A stretch of DNA of 64,000 bases. Source: Sphaerulina vaccinii (lineage: Eukaryota; Ascomycota; Dothideomycetes; Mycosphaerellales; Mycosphaerellaceae). Made by a program: the position numbers and the translations under genes. Location: contig JAKUDP010000013.1 in NCBI GenBank assembly GCA_022570795.1, positions 1,178,001 to 1,242,000 of the forward strand. Direction: 5' to 3'. Below the pieces are notes generated by a model. That model made no database searches. It had not been told where the DNA came from and worked only from the letters and a program-made list of their open reading frames with translations. Below are positions 1 through 13,295 of this stretch, piece after piece (within the stretch, counting starts at the first letter, position 1; every line of letters begins with the position of its first letter).

Positions 1-1336
1 ATATACCATGTTGTAGTTCACCGAGTAAGAAACGCTGCTGAAGTTCAGCGGAACTCCAAGTTCTTTCTGCACCCAAGGTTGATTGAAGTAGCCCAGAAGG
101 TAGGATGGTGGTGATGGGTCAGGACTGAGGTGCGCAAAGTCCAAAGCTGACCGGTTCGTGGAGGCAGACCAAGGAAGAAGGACGAGGTTCTGAGCACAAT
201 GAATCTCGGCGGCCAGACACAGCTTATTGACATCAGCATCATTGCCATAGCCATCTGGGTCGTAGACGTCTCCGGCTTCCCGGCACCTCAAGATCTGATC
301 GCGGCAGCCGTTCTCGGCGCTCCAAGCTCGCTTCGTTGCTGCATATACATCCTCGGGCCAAAATTTCACATCATATGTATTGTTGTTCGCCATGTCCGGA
401 TACCATTCAGCTTGGTATAGCATATCCACGCATCCATTTGTCCAGCCCACACTACTGACAGGCAGTATGTTAGCCGCCAGAGCACCTGACCCTATCTTCA
501 TATTTTGCCCCTGGAAGTATGCCGCGCTGGCGGGAACAAAGTAGCCTGCATAAGAGTTGCCCCAGACAGAGACCCTCTTGGCGGATGTCTGATATCCAGG
601 AAAGTCGCCAAAGAATATCTGAGCAAAGTGCCAGAGAGTGCGAGCTGCATTCGCTGAAGTGTTTGCGGTGTGCGTCAGATCCATACTGGAATAAGTACCA
701 TAGCGTGTTGTCAAGCTCTCGGCAGGGGCCATTTCACCCATTTCATTGCTCGCATCCAGCGGTGTAATATCAACAGGCGTCGTGGCTCCGGTGAACAATA
801 AATCTTTCGTACCATTGATCAATGCATCGTATGAAAAGCCAGTCCCTACCGGCTGATCCACATACAGCATATTGACATGCTCATTCCATGACCAGGGATT
901 GCTTTCGGTGCTGTTTGCGTCCGGCAGTACAGTGCATGGCCCTCCGGATAAGGTCACACCAAACATTGACGATATGCCCGGGCCTCCAGCCAGATATATC
1001 GCGGTCTGAGCTGTGCGAGGGCTGTTTCTGGCTTCGAAGTACCAGAAGAACATCGAGATGTTGTAAGGATCGCCATATCCAGTGTTGTCCAGGTATGTAC
1101 TTGGGATGTGTACGTAACCCGCATAGCCCGCGGCTTTCGTCTCGCATATGGTGGTCTGGCACAGTCAGTACATGCCAGAAGTATGCGAATGAGACAGGTA
1201 CCTTTTTGTATGAAATCGAGGCCCCAGGTTTACTCGTGATCTGCTTGGTAGTAAGTCCTTCAGGTGCAGAAGGAAAGCCTGCTTGGGCAAGAATCGCCAG
1301 AAGAGTCCAAAACAAACACAAAGAAATGAAGCCCAT
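1..1336 (-). CDS. Secreted serine carboxypeptidase, S10 family (3' end outside window)
   Basis: This is a serine carboxypeptidase that removes C-terminal residues from peptides, probably outside the cell or in the vacuole. Exon 1 is 1202-1336 and encodes a hydrophobic signal peptide (MGFISLCLFWTLLAILAQAG). A 46-bp intron (1156-1201, GTACCT to CAG, with TACTGAC branch site) leads into exon 2, which stays open to the window edge. Family motifs appear in order: substrate-side LAGGPGISS, VDQPVGTGFSY, and the catalytic-serine motif GNSYAGYF with Ser near residue 246. It resembles carboxypeptidase S1 more than yeast CPY. The catalytic Asp and His lie beyond the window, so integrity of the C-terminal part is unknown. 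The start is the first Met of the signal peptide. Confidence 0.93.
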
Positions 1337-2183
1337 GGTGAACGAAAGTGGAGTGCTCTTACCAACCTGTAAGAATGTCAGAGGGCTTGAGGAGAGGTAT
1401 AGACTTGCATGTCCGCAGACCGTGCGGAATGCCAATACAGCCAAAATATTCGTCTATTGAGGCACACTTTGGATATGTTCTGCTGCCACTGATTTTGGGT
1501 AGTGCTCGCGCGGGCTTTTTGAAGTGTTCGAGATATGTGGCACATATTCTGTGTCCTGCTAATGTCAATAGTTGGTACTCGACCTGCTCCTGCCTTCGTC
1601 AGACATCTTGAGTATGAGTCTGATAGATGAGAGGCCCGAAGTGGTGCTCAATAGACATTTGAGTATTGCCATGTTGTGTCGAGTTCAGTTCACCCTTGCT
1701 TCGCCTCGAGTCTCAGCGCCTTCCCATCTTGATCGAGTGATGTCTTCGTCGGAGGTTGAAGGCTGAGACGCGATGTGAAGCCTCGTGGTTCGTGGTTGAA
1801 ACACCCAGCTGCTGTGTTTCCATCGACTTGAGCAGGGGCGGCTAGAAGAGCATGTCCACCGCTGTATCCAGTACCCATACCGTAGTTCGTGATGAGCAGA
1901 AGAAGACGAGGAACTGGAACTACCTCCACCGATGGAGGTTGATGGGAACATGAAAGTGAGAAGAACGAGGGAGACATGGGAAACTTCATTCGTCATCGCG
2001 TCTTCCTCGACGTGGGGACTTTTTGAAACACGAGCTTGAAGCTCTAAGAATACCATGAAATAAGAGGCAGTGCACTTCAGCTGTCGTGTTTTGTGTTTCC
2101 AGACAAAGACTCTCCTTTTTCCGTTTTCCTTCTATCATCTCTCAACTGTTGTCAATCTTACAGTCTCAGCCTAGTTGTCAATC
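1337..2183. other. Intergenic, carboxypeptidase to UAP1
   Basis: This is the upstream region of both neighbours, which are transcribed divergently. A minus-strand open frame at 1690-1989 begins with a hydrophobic stretch and contains Gly/Ala-rich sequence, but I recognise no family and cannot tell it from chance. A pyrimidine-rich tract directly precedes the UAP1 start at about 2100-2180, typical of fungal core promoters. Confidence 0.5.
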
Positions 2184-3776
2184 ATGGACGCCATCAAAGG
2201 AACCGTCAACAAGCTGGCTTCATCTCTCCACATTGGAGCAGGCCAGCAAGAACCAGTCGCCGAGCCACCATCCGAGCAAGAATTCACGGACTTGAAAGAT
2301 GCATATGAGAAAGCAGGCCAGGGTCAGGTCTTCTCCTTCTGGGACGACTTGAAGCCACAAGAGCAAGGCGAGCTATACCAGCAAGCAAAGAGCATTGATG
2401 TCGAGAACATCAACAAGATTACAGAAAAGACACTACACCCATCAAAGTCAGAGGGCGAAGATAAGAAAGCAGAGCTGGAACCTCTGCCAGAATCAGCCAC
2501 TACATCCACAATCGACAGCAATGAGAGCGATCTGAAGAAATGGTACGATTCCGGCTTGAAGCTCATCTCAGAGGGCAAGGTCGGCGTGGTACTCATGGCA
2601 GGAGGTCAAGGTACGCGTCTGGGCAGTTCAGCACCGAAAGGTTGCTATGATATTGAGCTTCCGAGCCACAAGTCACTGTTCCAGCTGCAGGCAGAGCGTA
2701 TCTGGAAATTGCAGAGTCTGGCGAGCAAGATTCACAGTGTGGAGGAGGTTACGATTCCATGGTATATCATGACTTCAGGTCCTACTCGCAAGCCTACACA
2801 AGACTACTTTGAAGAGAAGAGGTACTTTGGCTTGAACAGGAACAACGTCATCTTCTTTGAGCAAGGTGTCTTGCCGTGCATTACGATGGAAGGCAAGATT
2901 CTGTTGGAGAGCAAGAGCAAGGTTGCTGTAGCACCAGATGGAAATGGTGGATTATACAATGGACTAATCAATGCCGGCATTGTGCGCGACATGGAGAAGC
3001 GTGGTGTGAAGCACATTCATGCATACTGTGTGGATAACTGCTTGGTCCGCGTTGCAGACCCGACTTTCATTGGCTTCAGTGCCGAGAAGGACGTCTCTAT
3101 CGCTACTAAGGTCGTGAGAAAGCGCAATGCCAAGGAGAGTGTTGGTTTGATTCTGCAGAAGAACGGCAAGCCTGATGTTGTGGAGTACTCTGAGGTAAAT
3201 ACGAGGAAACATGCCATGAACAAAACATAAGCTAACTATTTCCAGATCGACAACGAGACAGCTGAGGCCAAAGACTCCAAGGACAGCAACCTCCTCAAGT
3301 TCCGCGCAGCCAACATTGTTAACCACTACTACAGCTTTGATTTCCTCGACTCGATCCCACAATGGGGTCACAAGCTACCTCATCACATCGCCAAGAAGAA
3401 GATCCCAACTGTGGACGAGAAAGGTAATGCTGTCAAACCAGACAAGCCAAACGGTATCAAGATGGAGCAATTCGTCTTCGATTGCTTCCCATTCCTCGAG
3501 ATGAAGAAATTCGCATGCATGGAAGTGAAGCGTGAGGATGAATTCTCACCACTGAAGAATGCTAAGGGAACTGGCGAGGATGATCAAGACACCTCACGAA
3601 AGGACATTCTTCTCCAAGGGAAGCGCTTCTTGGAAGAAGCTGGAGCTGTTGTTGTCAGTGAGAAGCAGGACGAGGGTGTTGAGGTCTCTCCGCTTATCAG
3701 CTATGGTGGCGAAGGCCTCGAGTTCTTGAAGGGCAGGGAGATCAAGGCGCCAGCTGTTATTGAAAAGGAGGATTAG
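2184..3776 (+). CDS. UAP1: UDP-N-acetylglucosamine pyrophosphorylase
   Basis: It catalyses UTP + GlcNAc-1-phosphate to UDP-GlcNAc + PPi in the cytosol, the last step before chitin, N-glycan and GPI-anchor synthesis. Two exons, 2184-3194 and 3246-3776, are joined by a 51-bp intron (GTAAAT to CAG) and give 513 residues, near the usual fungal length. The nucleotidyltransferase signature GGQGTRLG lies at residues 140-147, followed by APKGCYD; further on come the uridine-binding-type segment with GNGGLYNGL and the YCVDNCLVR motif. The protein ends in KAPAVIEKED. I chose ATG 2184; an in-frame TTG three codons upstream is not needed. The gene looks intact and ordinary. Confidence 0.95.
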
Positions 3777-4110
3777 TCAGAATCGCTATAGATCATGAAT
3801 TTACGAATTTGGACTGCTATTCATCTCGCGATTTATTCAATCACTGCGGTGTTGAAGAGAGAGCCCATGAGCGTGAAGGCGGAGAGGCTGACGTAACTTT
3901 GATACAAAGCTCACCCATGCTGGTCAACGACCCTGGATGAGATTTGATTAAGTCATCTCTTGATGCTGGAAAGGTGGCTGGTTGGGCTCAGCAGATTCAA
4001 TTGGCGTGTGAATGACCGCCAAGGCCAGCCAGAATTTGCTTCAATTCCCTTCAACTTCCACCTTCTCAAGATCCCTTTCCCATCAATTTCTCCATCAACA
4101 CGCCCGCACT

Positions 4111-5567
4111 ATGGCGACCTATCCGGTTCCAGCGACTTTGCAGGTCACTGTTGACACCGAGCGATTCGTACAGACACGCAACGCAGTAAGTCTATTATTC
4201 ACTTACCGCTCCGTGATATCTGCTTGCCAAACTCGATATCGTCGCTGGCCTCTCCGCCACCTAGCATCATCTATGCCGCTGGAAGCGGACTCGACCTGGT
4301 AGCAAAGTCCTGCCAACGCGACTGCGATGTCGCATGGGCTCAATATCATCTCTGTCCACGAACGGACACCGAGCGCGCGCAGCTCCAGACGGTCTGCAAT
4401 CGCATCGAGTTGGGTCTCAGAGAGACTTTCTACGCGACGCGACTGTTTAGCATAGCAACAACCGAGACTGACACTTCTTCCTTATAGCTCACCAGCGCAT
4501 ACATTGGACTTAGCAATTCCATTGATACCGCGATCAAGGCCTACATCGCCCACACCGATGTCGTGATACAAGGCGCTGGCACCTTCGACATCAGCCAGCT
4601 CCTTTTACCATTCCAGGGTGCCGCCGGCGCTGCTCAAGTCGCAGAGCAAGCCATCCAGAATGGCTTGATCCAGGTCGCGTCGCTGCAGCACGGTGACCTC
4701 AACAGCCATGTCGCCGTTGACCCCAAGAAGAAAGAGAAGCGCCCATACAAGCCTCGCGACCCGAATGCGCCAAAGCGACCTCTCACAGCATACTTCCGCT
4801 TCCTGAAAGAGGTGCGGCCATTCATTGCGCAGGAGGTCGCTCAGTCTTCGTCTGGCGAACCGGGCACCAACAAGGCTGGCGATATCAGCAAGATCGCAAC
4901 GGAGCGATGGAAGGCAATGACAGATGACGAGCGCAAGCCATATCACGATGCATACAAAGGCGAGATGGGGGGATACGAAGAGGCTACCAAGGCGTACAAG
5001 GCTGAAGGTGGCAAGCTGGAGCATGATGCAGAGTCCCCTGATGCTGAGGTCGAATCTCCATCTGCTCTTGCCGTCAACGGTGTCACTTCTGGCGCAGAAG
5101 AGGAAAGTGACGAGTCTTCATCGGAAGAGGACAGCTCTAGTGAGGAGGAGTCCGAGGACGAGGTTCCTGCTAAACTGCCACCGCCTCCAGCACCGAAGAT
5201 TGAGAAGAAGACACCCAAGCCAAAGAAGGTCAAGGCTGCCGCTGACGCCAATATCGATCCGCAATTGACAGCTCCTGTTGCGAACATGGCTGCTGCTCCG
5301 CCGACGCCCTTTACGGCCCCACCTCTCTCACAGCAGCCGTCAACTGTTTCTAAGAAGCGTAAAGCTGTTGAAGAGACCCCAGGAACTACGAAGAAGCGTG
5401 GCAGGCCTACTAAGGACGAGAAAGCCGCCAAGGACGCGGCCGCTCTCGCTTCTGCTGCCGCTGCACTACACCAACCAGTTCCGGAATCGAGTCAAGCCGA
5501 CACAACAAGCGGAACAGAGAAGAAGAAGAAAAAGAAGAGAAAGAGTGAGGCTGCGGGCACTGTCTAG
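4111..5567 (+). CDS. HMG-box / AT-hook chromatin protein
   Basis: This is a nuclear DNA-binding protein of the fungal HMG-box type, here about 384 residues. Exon 1 (4111-4185) encodes 25 residues. After a long intron (4186-4487, 302 bp, GTAAGT to TAG) exon 2 runs from 4488 to the TAG at 5565-5567. The HMG box begins at DPNAPKRPLTAYFRF and ends near the GGYEEATKAY segment. An acidic Ser/Glu stretch, a Pro/Lys-rich part and an AT-hook-like KKRGRPTK follow, with a terminal Lys run. The N-terminal 100 residues form a helical module found with such boxes in fungi. The intron is unusually long for this window, so a small extra exon inside it cannot be excluded. The role is presumably chromatin or transcription regulation. 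Confidence 0.88.
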
Positions 5568-6839
5568 GGGGCAGATGCTTACCAGCACTCTCCGTTCTAT
5601 GCGACACACTAGGCGGCTGCGGAGCATCACGGATTTTTGTTAGAAGCTTTTGACTGATCAGAGATACTTTACTTTGCGATGAACTTCTGAGTGTATAACC
5701 TTTTGCAATAGGTCTTCAAAGACACTTCTCTACTGATTAACTCTGACTACTGCGCCACTTGGTTTCTCGACAAACCATGGCAAACATCTACTGCAGCTCA
5801 GAGCTGATGTGACTTGATCTCCGGTGGGTTGCAGATACTATGATGCTGACATTTAGAACAGACTACTGTCGAATCTGGATCCTCCTCGGAGAGCGCAGCC
5901 TTGTCGTGGAAACACTCTCTCCATTCACGAGCGAGCACCAAGCTATTGCATCTCCAGACAGGGCACAGATCATGAAACGGCCTTCGTGGAGAACTATGGT
6001 CAGGATACACGAACTGACTAACAAAGACGAGACGAATGGTCTATCGTCCGTGAGAAAACGATCGAGTAGATCATAGGTTATCACACTTATATGTTGCGGC
6101 AATCTACTGCTACCTCACCACTTTCTATCGCCGCACACAGACATACCGCCACTCTCGTATCAGCTACCCTAGACGCCACAGCCATGATGGCAACAGAGAG
6201 CATCAATGGATTTCAACTCGGACACGAGAACCCATGTCGGAGAAAGAATCGACTGATCACCTCCGATGTCATCATAGCAGTGATGCCTCCCACGTGGATG
6301 TAGTATCTCTCGCTGGCACGAAACATGAAAAAGCCACCCTTGTCCAGAGTAGGGGAGTTCCATGGGAGCACCAGACCCATCTTCCATATACACTCTCATT
6401 GCCCGTTGGAGTTGATCTTCATGTTCTCTGCTCGAACAGTAGAGCTACGGGGGTCTTCTGGAAGTGGAAAGGCCAACTCCAGATCGAGTGCTTGGTTCTG
6501 CACGGTCTTCTTGTCCAGGCTAACCAAGAGGACACGACCAGTCGCTTCTGGCAATAACTCCATGTGCGCGTGGTGCCAGTCTGGTTGTCGAAGGATATTT
6601 GGACCGGAGGACTGATTGCCGTCCTCGGATCTTGTGTCGGTGTAGGACGTGGCATCAATCGTCAGGCCAGTCTGGAAGAACATGGACAGACCGAGTACGC
6701 CTTCGCCGAAGACAATGGCGATCAGAAGCATCAGTCGGTCCAGCAGATGGTGAATGTTGAAGTCCATGGCGTTGCAGATCATAGCGAGATGCTTCACTTG
6801 CAAATTTCTCCTGGGCTCGACACCAGAGTGAGTTCTCTG
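5568..6839. other. Non-genic stretch before the tandem arrays
   Basis: No credible gene on either strand. The first 100 bp are the 3' end of the HMG gene. Short open frames are present but lack recognisable motifs and overlap each other on both strands. From about 6,300 the sequence starts to resemble the diverged repeats that follow, so the edge given here is approximate. Confidence 0.5.
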
Positions 6840-9800
6840 GCTTGGTCCTGGTAAAGAGAGTGTTGGCGTTGTTGTATATATATCGGAGAAGGTAGAAAAG
6901 TGAAGAATAACGCACATCGAAGCTTGTAATTGTTGAGTATACTGTTGATTGTAGAAAGAATCCAGAAAGACAGACGGGTTGAGGAAGCGTAAGTGGCCGC
7001 CACCGACCAGCATCGTGACTTTGTCGAAGATGATGTCGTGAACATGATGCAAGCGGTTGACGAAAAGCATACAGGTCTCAAGCAGGAGAGTAGCTCCGAG
7101 AAAGGCGAGAGTCCTTCAGGTCAGGTCTTCCCGCAAGAAGACGAGCGGTTCGCCGTGAACCTTGATGGAATTGACGGACTGTGTACAAGCGTCCGTCAAG
7201 CGTATAGAGAATTGTAGTTGATGCGTATAGTGGAAGAAAGATCGATACTGAACAGTCGCGAATATAATCTGTGCCTGCTTTGACGACTCCTGGAGTGGTG
7301 GTGGCTGATGGACTGCACTGCGTTGGAAAACTCATAGCAATGCGTAATGGGGAACAGGATCTGTAGCCGGACATGCGAAACCGTACCGATTTAAAAGTCA
7401 CGAATATGATCTGTACCTGCTTGAATGAATCCTTGCAGGTCGTTACAGAATGGCTCAATGACTTCTTGTAGCAGTGGCTGGCTGAGGTATTGCAAGGAGG
7501 CCCTGTGGCGGTGGAGTCCAGTATATACCGTAGAAGAAGAACAGAATGTAGATGTTGCCGGGAGAAAGTGGCGCGTATATGATTGGTTGTTGTTGCGTAT
7601 ACCAGAGATGAAGATAGACAGACAAAAACAAGTCGAAGTCGGAAAGGAAACTCGACGGCTGCTTTGAGCAGGCTGAGTAGTGGTAATCGGTACGGCATTC
7701 TTGATCGAGCTTGCAGACGGTGCTTGAACATGGAAGAAATGGTGACTCTGATTGGGTCAGGGCGGAGTTTGTTGAACGATATGTTTCCGACGTCGCGGGC
7801 AGGACATTCGAGTTTCATGAGATCGTTGGTCATTAGGTGAACCTTGCACTAGGTGTTGTGAACGATGTCGCGCATGGAACTGATCACAGCAAACCAGACC
7901 GCCGATATGAGACCAAGTTGACGATGGAGTATGCCAGAAGAATTGTGAGAAGCTGTTCCTCGTGGCTCTCGTCGACATGCAGATCCTTGATGGTGTAGAA
8001 CATCATCGCCAGCCACAATAGCACAGAAGGTAGCACCAGAGACAAGATCAATGAGCTCAGTCTCCGGGATGCGATCCATGATTGTGGCGCCTGACGTGGT
8101 CCAGAAGTATTGGCGGAGTCATGTATATATCGTAGAAGAGTGAAAGTTCGACAGCCACGCAGCCATTTTCTCCCATGTTCTTGGTGCGGGCCCATGCGAT
8201 GGACACATTCAGGTAGTTGAGTGTGTTGGCATAGAACTCCGGACTAGTAGAGGATGCTGCAAGAGAGTGACGGTGCGCATCGAAGCTTCTCGTTGTTGCG
8301 TATACTGTTGATTGTAGAAAGAGTCCAGAAAGAAGACAGTCGAAGGAGGACAAAGCGAAACTCAGGAGAAGCCTTGAAGTGAAGTCGGATCAAGCCAACA
8401 TTGATGCACTTTGTGAAAGGCTAACTGCTGAGTGTATAGCTCAACATCGTGGTCGGCGCCAATGTGCAAATATAGTTGTGTAGTTGTTGTAATACCAGAA
8501 CGTAGAGAAGGACCGGACTCGGAGGAAGAGAATCGTAAGGAGGAAGTCAAAGAGGAAAACCACGCGCCGCGAAGGTGTCGAAGTTGACGACAGTTGAAGG
8601 CTACAACTAGAGCAGGCTAGCCAGGAACCAAAGACGTTGGGAGTGTCGAAATATGTGAACTGCCAGTGTCGGTCGTATGGGCCAGGCCAGCAGTCATATA
8701 TTGGGCAACTATAGCGCCGTTCCAGTGTCAGCACTGGACCATTCAGCCCGGGAGTCGTGCAGTTCAAGCCCCACGAGTATATATTTGTGCAGTTGTTGCT
8801 TATACCAGGAAATGTAGCAAAGATCAAAACCCCCCGTAGTCGGTCCAGCATGAGTCTGAGACGGGACATCGTGAGGCTCCTGTTCCTCGATAATGGTTCT
8901 GTTGATGAGTGTGGTTGCCGCCAGGAAAGCAACGTGCGCATCGCAGCTTGTACTCGCGTCCAGTACGGTCCAGAGTTAGGCGACGAAACGGCATGCGTTC
9001 TCCATCCGGCATCTCCACAGCCAGCGAACGGACTGGTAAAGAGTGCTCGAACGATCGTAAGGCCACAGAGGTGCGTATATAGATGTGTAGTTGTTGAATA
9101 TACCAGAGCGTAGAGAAGACCAGAGCCGTGAGAGAGTCGTAGGGAGGCAGTCGATGACCGCAGGCAGGCCGAGATATGGTAGGTGACCTGTATGTCATTA
9201 TCATCTACGTCCTTCGCTTGACGAGTCGTCGTGTCTGGAATGACGATATTCCCAGAAATCCGATACTTCACGAACTGGTGGCAACCCTCCAGGACAACCA
9301 ACCGACCCGAATATCGTAAAAGAAAAGGAAAAGCGCGAATTGCCAGAAAAGGTTGGCGTATATAAGGTCGTTGAAGTTGTTGCGTATACTGGTGAAGTAG
9401 AAAGAATCCAGAAAGAAGACAGTCGAAGAAGGTACCAAGTGAGACGCCGCAATGACTTCGTGGCTTCCATCCTCGTAGTGAGCAGGACTGTTGCCGGATC
9501 AGAAGACCAAGCCGAGTAGTACTCACTCATCGGCGTGTCTGAATTCTTGAGACAGTCTCGAGCTGGAGTTTGTGACACGTTCCAGTTCATGTTCGCTCTC
9601 CAGTTCATGTCTTGAGTTATATCAAAGAAGAAAGAGAGTCGATGGGGTCACGATGCCAGAAGACGTCGGCATATAGGAGGTTATTGAAGTTGCTGCGTAT
9701 ACCAGGAAGTAGAGAAGACCAGTTTCGTAAGAAAAGATGATCGTTGGATGTTGACCTGTGTGATTGTCGTGTAGTAGAAGCTAGCAGCGGTGGTATCTGG

Positions 9801-10640
9801 GCAAATACAGCCTTCAGCAGTCTACAGCCATTCCTGATATCATGTCAGTCGTGACTGATAATCGGTATGAAGGTAGACTTACAGAACCACGTTCATGTAG
9901 TATATGCACTCATCGTCATGAACTCGAAGTGACTCCAAGTATATATCTCCAGAGAAAAACAAAGAGTAAGCATTGCCAGCAGCCGTGAGCACGTATAGGG
10001 TCGTGTGGTTGTCGCGTATACCAGGGAAGTAAGAAGAAGCCGATCAAAGACCAGAACTGGATTGCGTAAGTGAAGAAGAAGAGGGAACTGTAAGGCTGGA
10101 TAAGAGATCCAGCCAGGAACCAGGGACGAATTCGGCAGGCCAAATTGGAGAGGAGAGTCCTGAGAATGGTCATCGGTCCAGCGGATGATGAGTGTTGAAG
10201 TCCATAGAGTTCCAGTACATAGCGATACCAATGGTTGCATAGGTCTCGACGGCGCCAATGATCTACCAGCCAGCGAAAGTGTAGTCGAGATTCCGCTTCA
10301 GCGCCGCGACCAATCCAGCATAGCACGCAGCTGCCGCGAAGTAGACTCCAGCGTTCCAGAGAAGCGGGTCGCCAAAGCATGATGTACGATCCATCCACAT
10401 CCCTTGGGAGGGAAGGAAAGTGCTCAGTCTTGTGGGTGTGTGTCCAGAAAAGCAGCAGACAGTATGTGGACTTGAGCCTGCATTGCGTAAAGAGAAGTGA
10501 AGTCGTTGCGTATAAGATGGAGCTCCAGAAGACAGAAGACGAGTACGCCATGTCTACGATCTCCTCCCACGGGAAGCCGAGACACATGGCCGGAACATTG
10601 TTGTTGCATATACCAGGAAAGTAAGAGAGAGCTGACGAAA
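6840..10640 (-). repeat. Tandem array 1: diverged units, period about 300 bp
   Basis: A recurring core, read on the minus strand as TTCTACT..CTGGTATACGCAACAAC followed 10-20 bp later by TATATACGC, occurs near 6,930, 7,210, 7,590, 8,290, 8,475, 8,797, 9,092, 9,372, 9,683, 10,004 and 10,600. From 8,475 on the spacing is about 280-325 bp (one gap is double). In translation the core often gives VYATT followed by LYT, but the frame that gives this differs from unit to unit, so no single reading frame is conserved. The longest open frames here (for example 8441-9526, minus) cross several units. I interpret the array as non-coding or decayed repeats related to array 2; a coding origin is possible. 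Confidence 0.65.
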
Positions 10641-13243
10641 GACCGCAATTAGAAATGCGAGAGCAAAGAAGATAGAACCGAACGAGGCCAGCCAGGCACC
10701 AGAGAAGCATGCGAAACCAGATGGAGAGGAAAGTCCTGTATCGTGAAAGTGCTGTGTAGTTGAACGCCTGGATCGTGGTGTTTGATGTCGCTCATCTCCA
10801 GTCCCATCATGGCATCAGATTCTTGACGCCAGCAGCCAGAGACGAATCGAAGAATCGGAATGGTCCGGAGAGTCCTGAGTGCTGCAAAATCCTTTCGAAG
10901 CATCGTGTGGTTGACCAGCATTGCGTTGACAACGAACAGGATCAGAGTTTGATCTGAAATGTGTGCTTGCAGTGCATCAGGCCCTCCGAAGTCGAATAGC
11001 AGGGATGACTCAGCAAACGTTGTGACTGTGCAGTCACCAGACTGTGATGGAAGCCAACAGGAAGACGCAACAAGACGATATGCCGTCGCTTTCGCCTTTA
11101 AGATCAACGTTAGCAGATGTCACCTTATCAGAAACGAAACCAGATCGTATCTACGATGTCGCCTGCGAAGGCCCTTCTCCGACGCGGCCTTGTGTATATG
11201 AACAAGAAAAGAAACGAGCAATGAAAGCGGATGGTAGGTCGCGTATACAGGATTTGGAATTGGCGTATAGGATTGTTCGAGGATCGGCTCGAGTCGTATA
11301 GAGAAAAGGCGAAAAGACCAAAGTCGAAAGCAAGTCGCAAAGGAGAAAGTTCCAAGCCAGCGGAGTAGCGGAGGAAAGGCTCGGCGAAAGATCCAGAGAC
11401 AACAGTGACTCCAGTCAATCGAGGCGGTCCAAGCAAGAATGGAGAGCGGAGGAGCATCCAAAAATTGAACTTGTTCCACTGGGCACCAAGTGTGTCGATC
11501 GACTGTGACGACAAGACCATGAAGGCAGGAGATATGCCGTTCTGCAAGATATCCATTAGCAGATGTCAGCAAGTCAGGAACGAGAGAGGATTGTACCTAC
11601 CATGTCTTGTCCCCATTACTCATCGCCAGCCTTGAGTATATAAACGGAAAAGAGAAAAGCAATGAAGTTGTTCTAAGCCCCACGCAAAGAAGCCGGAACA
11701 CATGGGTGAGTGGGAATCTGTGCCTTGAGTGGAGACGTATCTTGCTGTGATAATGCATATACCAGGAAACCAAGAAGGACCATAGTTGAGAAGAACTTGC
11801 AGAGGAAGAAGCTCCAAGCCAGCGATGAGGGGTTTTGAGCAGGCGAAAACCCAGAGACAACAGGCGCGGTGTATTCTTCGCATGTTACCGAGATATACCG
11901 TTTGAGTCGAATGCTTGTTGGTCAGGTGGCCCAAGGGAGAAAGGAAGGAGGTGAAGCGTATTGTACCACAATGCAGAAGCTGTGGATTTCTGTGAGATAT
12001 ACATTAGCAGAGATCATCACCTAATATCAGGACCCAAATGACTGTACCTACCAACCCAACGTGAGTCTACCAACAAGCACTCATCGATGACCTTGAGTAT
12101 ATAAACGAAAAGAGAAACGTCCTTGGCGATTTGCGTGCCAGAAGGACCGGAAGCAATGGATCCAAGTCCGGAGATGGAGGTGGCGTATATAGGGTTTGAA
12201 ACTGGCGTGTAGGAAAAAGGTCCCGTCGAGACAAGACGAAGAAGCCAACAACACTGGAAATGGTTCGAAGAGAATGCAGCCGCCGAAGAACAGTTGGCAG
12301 CTATTTCGATGGGGTACCGACGTTTGTGATGGGGCTTGCGAGTACCAGGAGGAAGGCGCAACAAGACGTTGAGGTAGCATTGAACTCCCTGCAAGATATA
12401 AGTTAGCAGATATCAACTGAACAGGAACATATGGCGGCACCTACGATGCCAGCTGTGAATGTGCGGATTTTCTTCAGCGAAACCCGGCCTTGTGTATATA
12501 CAAAGAGAAGGGAGATATCCGGAGGTGTTTCTTAGCTGTAACCCACTCCTCTCGTTTACGAGGATTGGGCTTCAACTCAGAAGCACCTCCGGATAGGGTG
12601 CCAGAATGCCCGAAACCACAGGAAAAGCGATGGAAGAGTTGGCCATCTGGCGTATATAGTGTTCGTAATTGGCGTATAGAAGAAGAGATCCTAGAAAAGA
12701 TGAAGAAGAACGTGGAACAGACTTCGAGAAGGCGGAAGGTCCAGGCCAGCGGAGTGCGTCAAGTTCGAGACCCTGAGGCGGGGCTTCACATACCAGCAGG
12801 GAACGGATGCAGCACTCGTGCGAAGGCAGCGCGGCACGCTAGTCCTTAGGATTGAGTACCGGTGTCGTTGGAATCTCCAAGAGTCTCCAGCCGGAAAGGA
12901 AGGAAGGAGTAGCAGCGCCGAATGTGCCAAGAGGCAGACCGAACAAGAAAATCGAAGCCAACTGCGAGGTATACGTTAGCAGACATCATTGGAACCCAAA
13001 CAAGAACTTTATACTTACTCTTGCCATTGCAGATGACCTCTCCCAGCTGAGTGTATAAATGAGAAGAACAGAGCAATGTCCTGGTTGCTCTGTGTGCCAG
13101 AAGGACCAGAAAGCGAGTATCGGCAGAATGTGCCGGTGGCGTATACAGGGTTTGGAGTTGGCGTATGGAGAAAGAGGTCCTCTCGAGAGGTACGGATGGA
13201 AGTTGGAAGGTGAGAGAACCAGGCGCGCTCATCGTTCAAGCCT

Positions 13244-13295
13244 ATGTCGTGGAGAATCTCATCTTGGGCAGACTCAAGCTCGTTGTCAACCTACT
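13244..13295. repeat. 52-bp module, copy A
   Basis: This 52-bp stretch, starting ATGTCGTGGAGAATCTC, recurs at 17389-17440 with only two mismatches by eye. That is much closer than neighbouring array units are to each other, and it points to a recent copying or conversion event inside array 2. Confidence 0.85.

Noticed and set aside
881..1460. Long open frames on both strands within the carboxypeptidase gene
   Set aside because: The minus-strand one is the wrong frame joined to exon 1 through the unspliced intron, and the plus-strand one is antisense to well-supported S10 motifs.
8441..9526. 361-codon minus-strand open frame inside array 1 (also 7078-7833 and 9916-10710)
   Set aside because: It spans several repeat units, changes repeat phase along its length and shows no conserved domain; the recurring VYATT words appear in different frames in different units.
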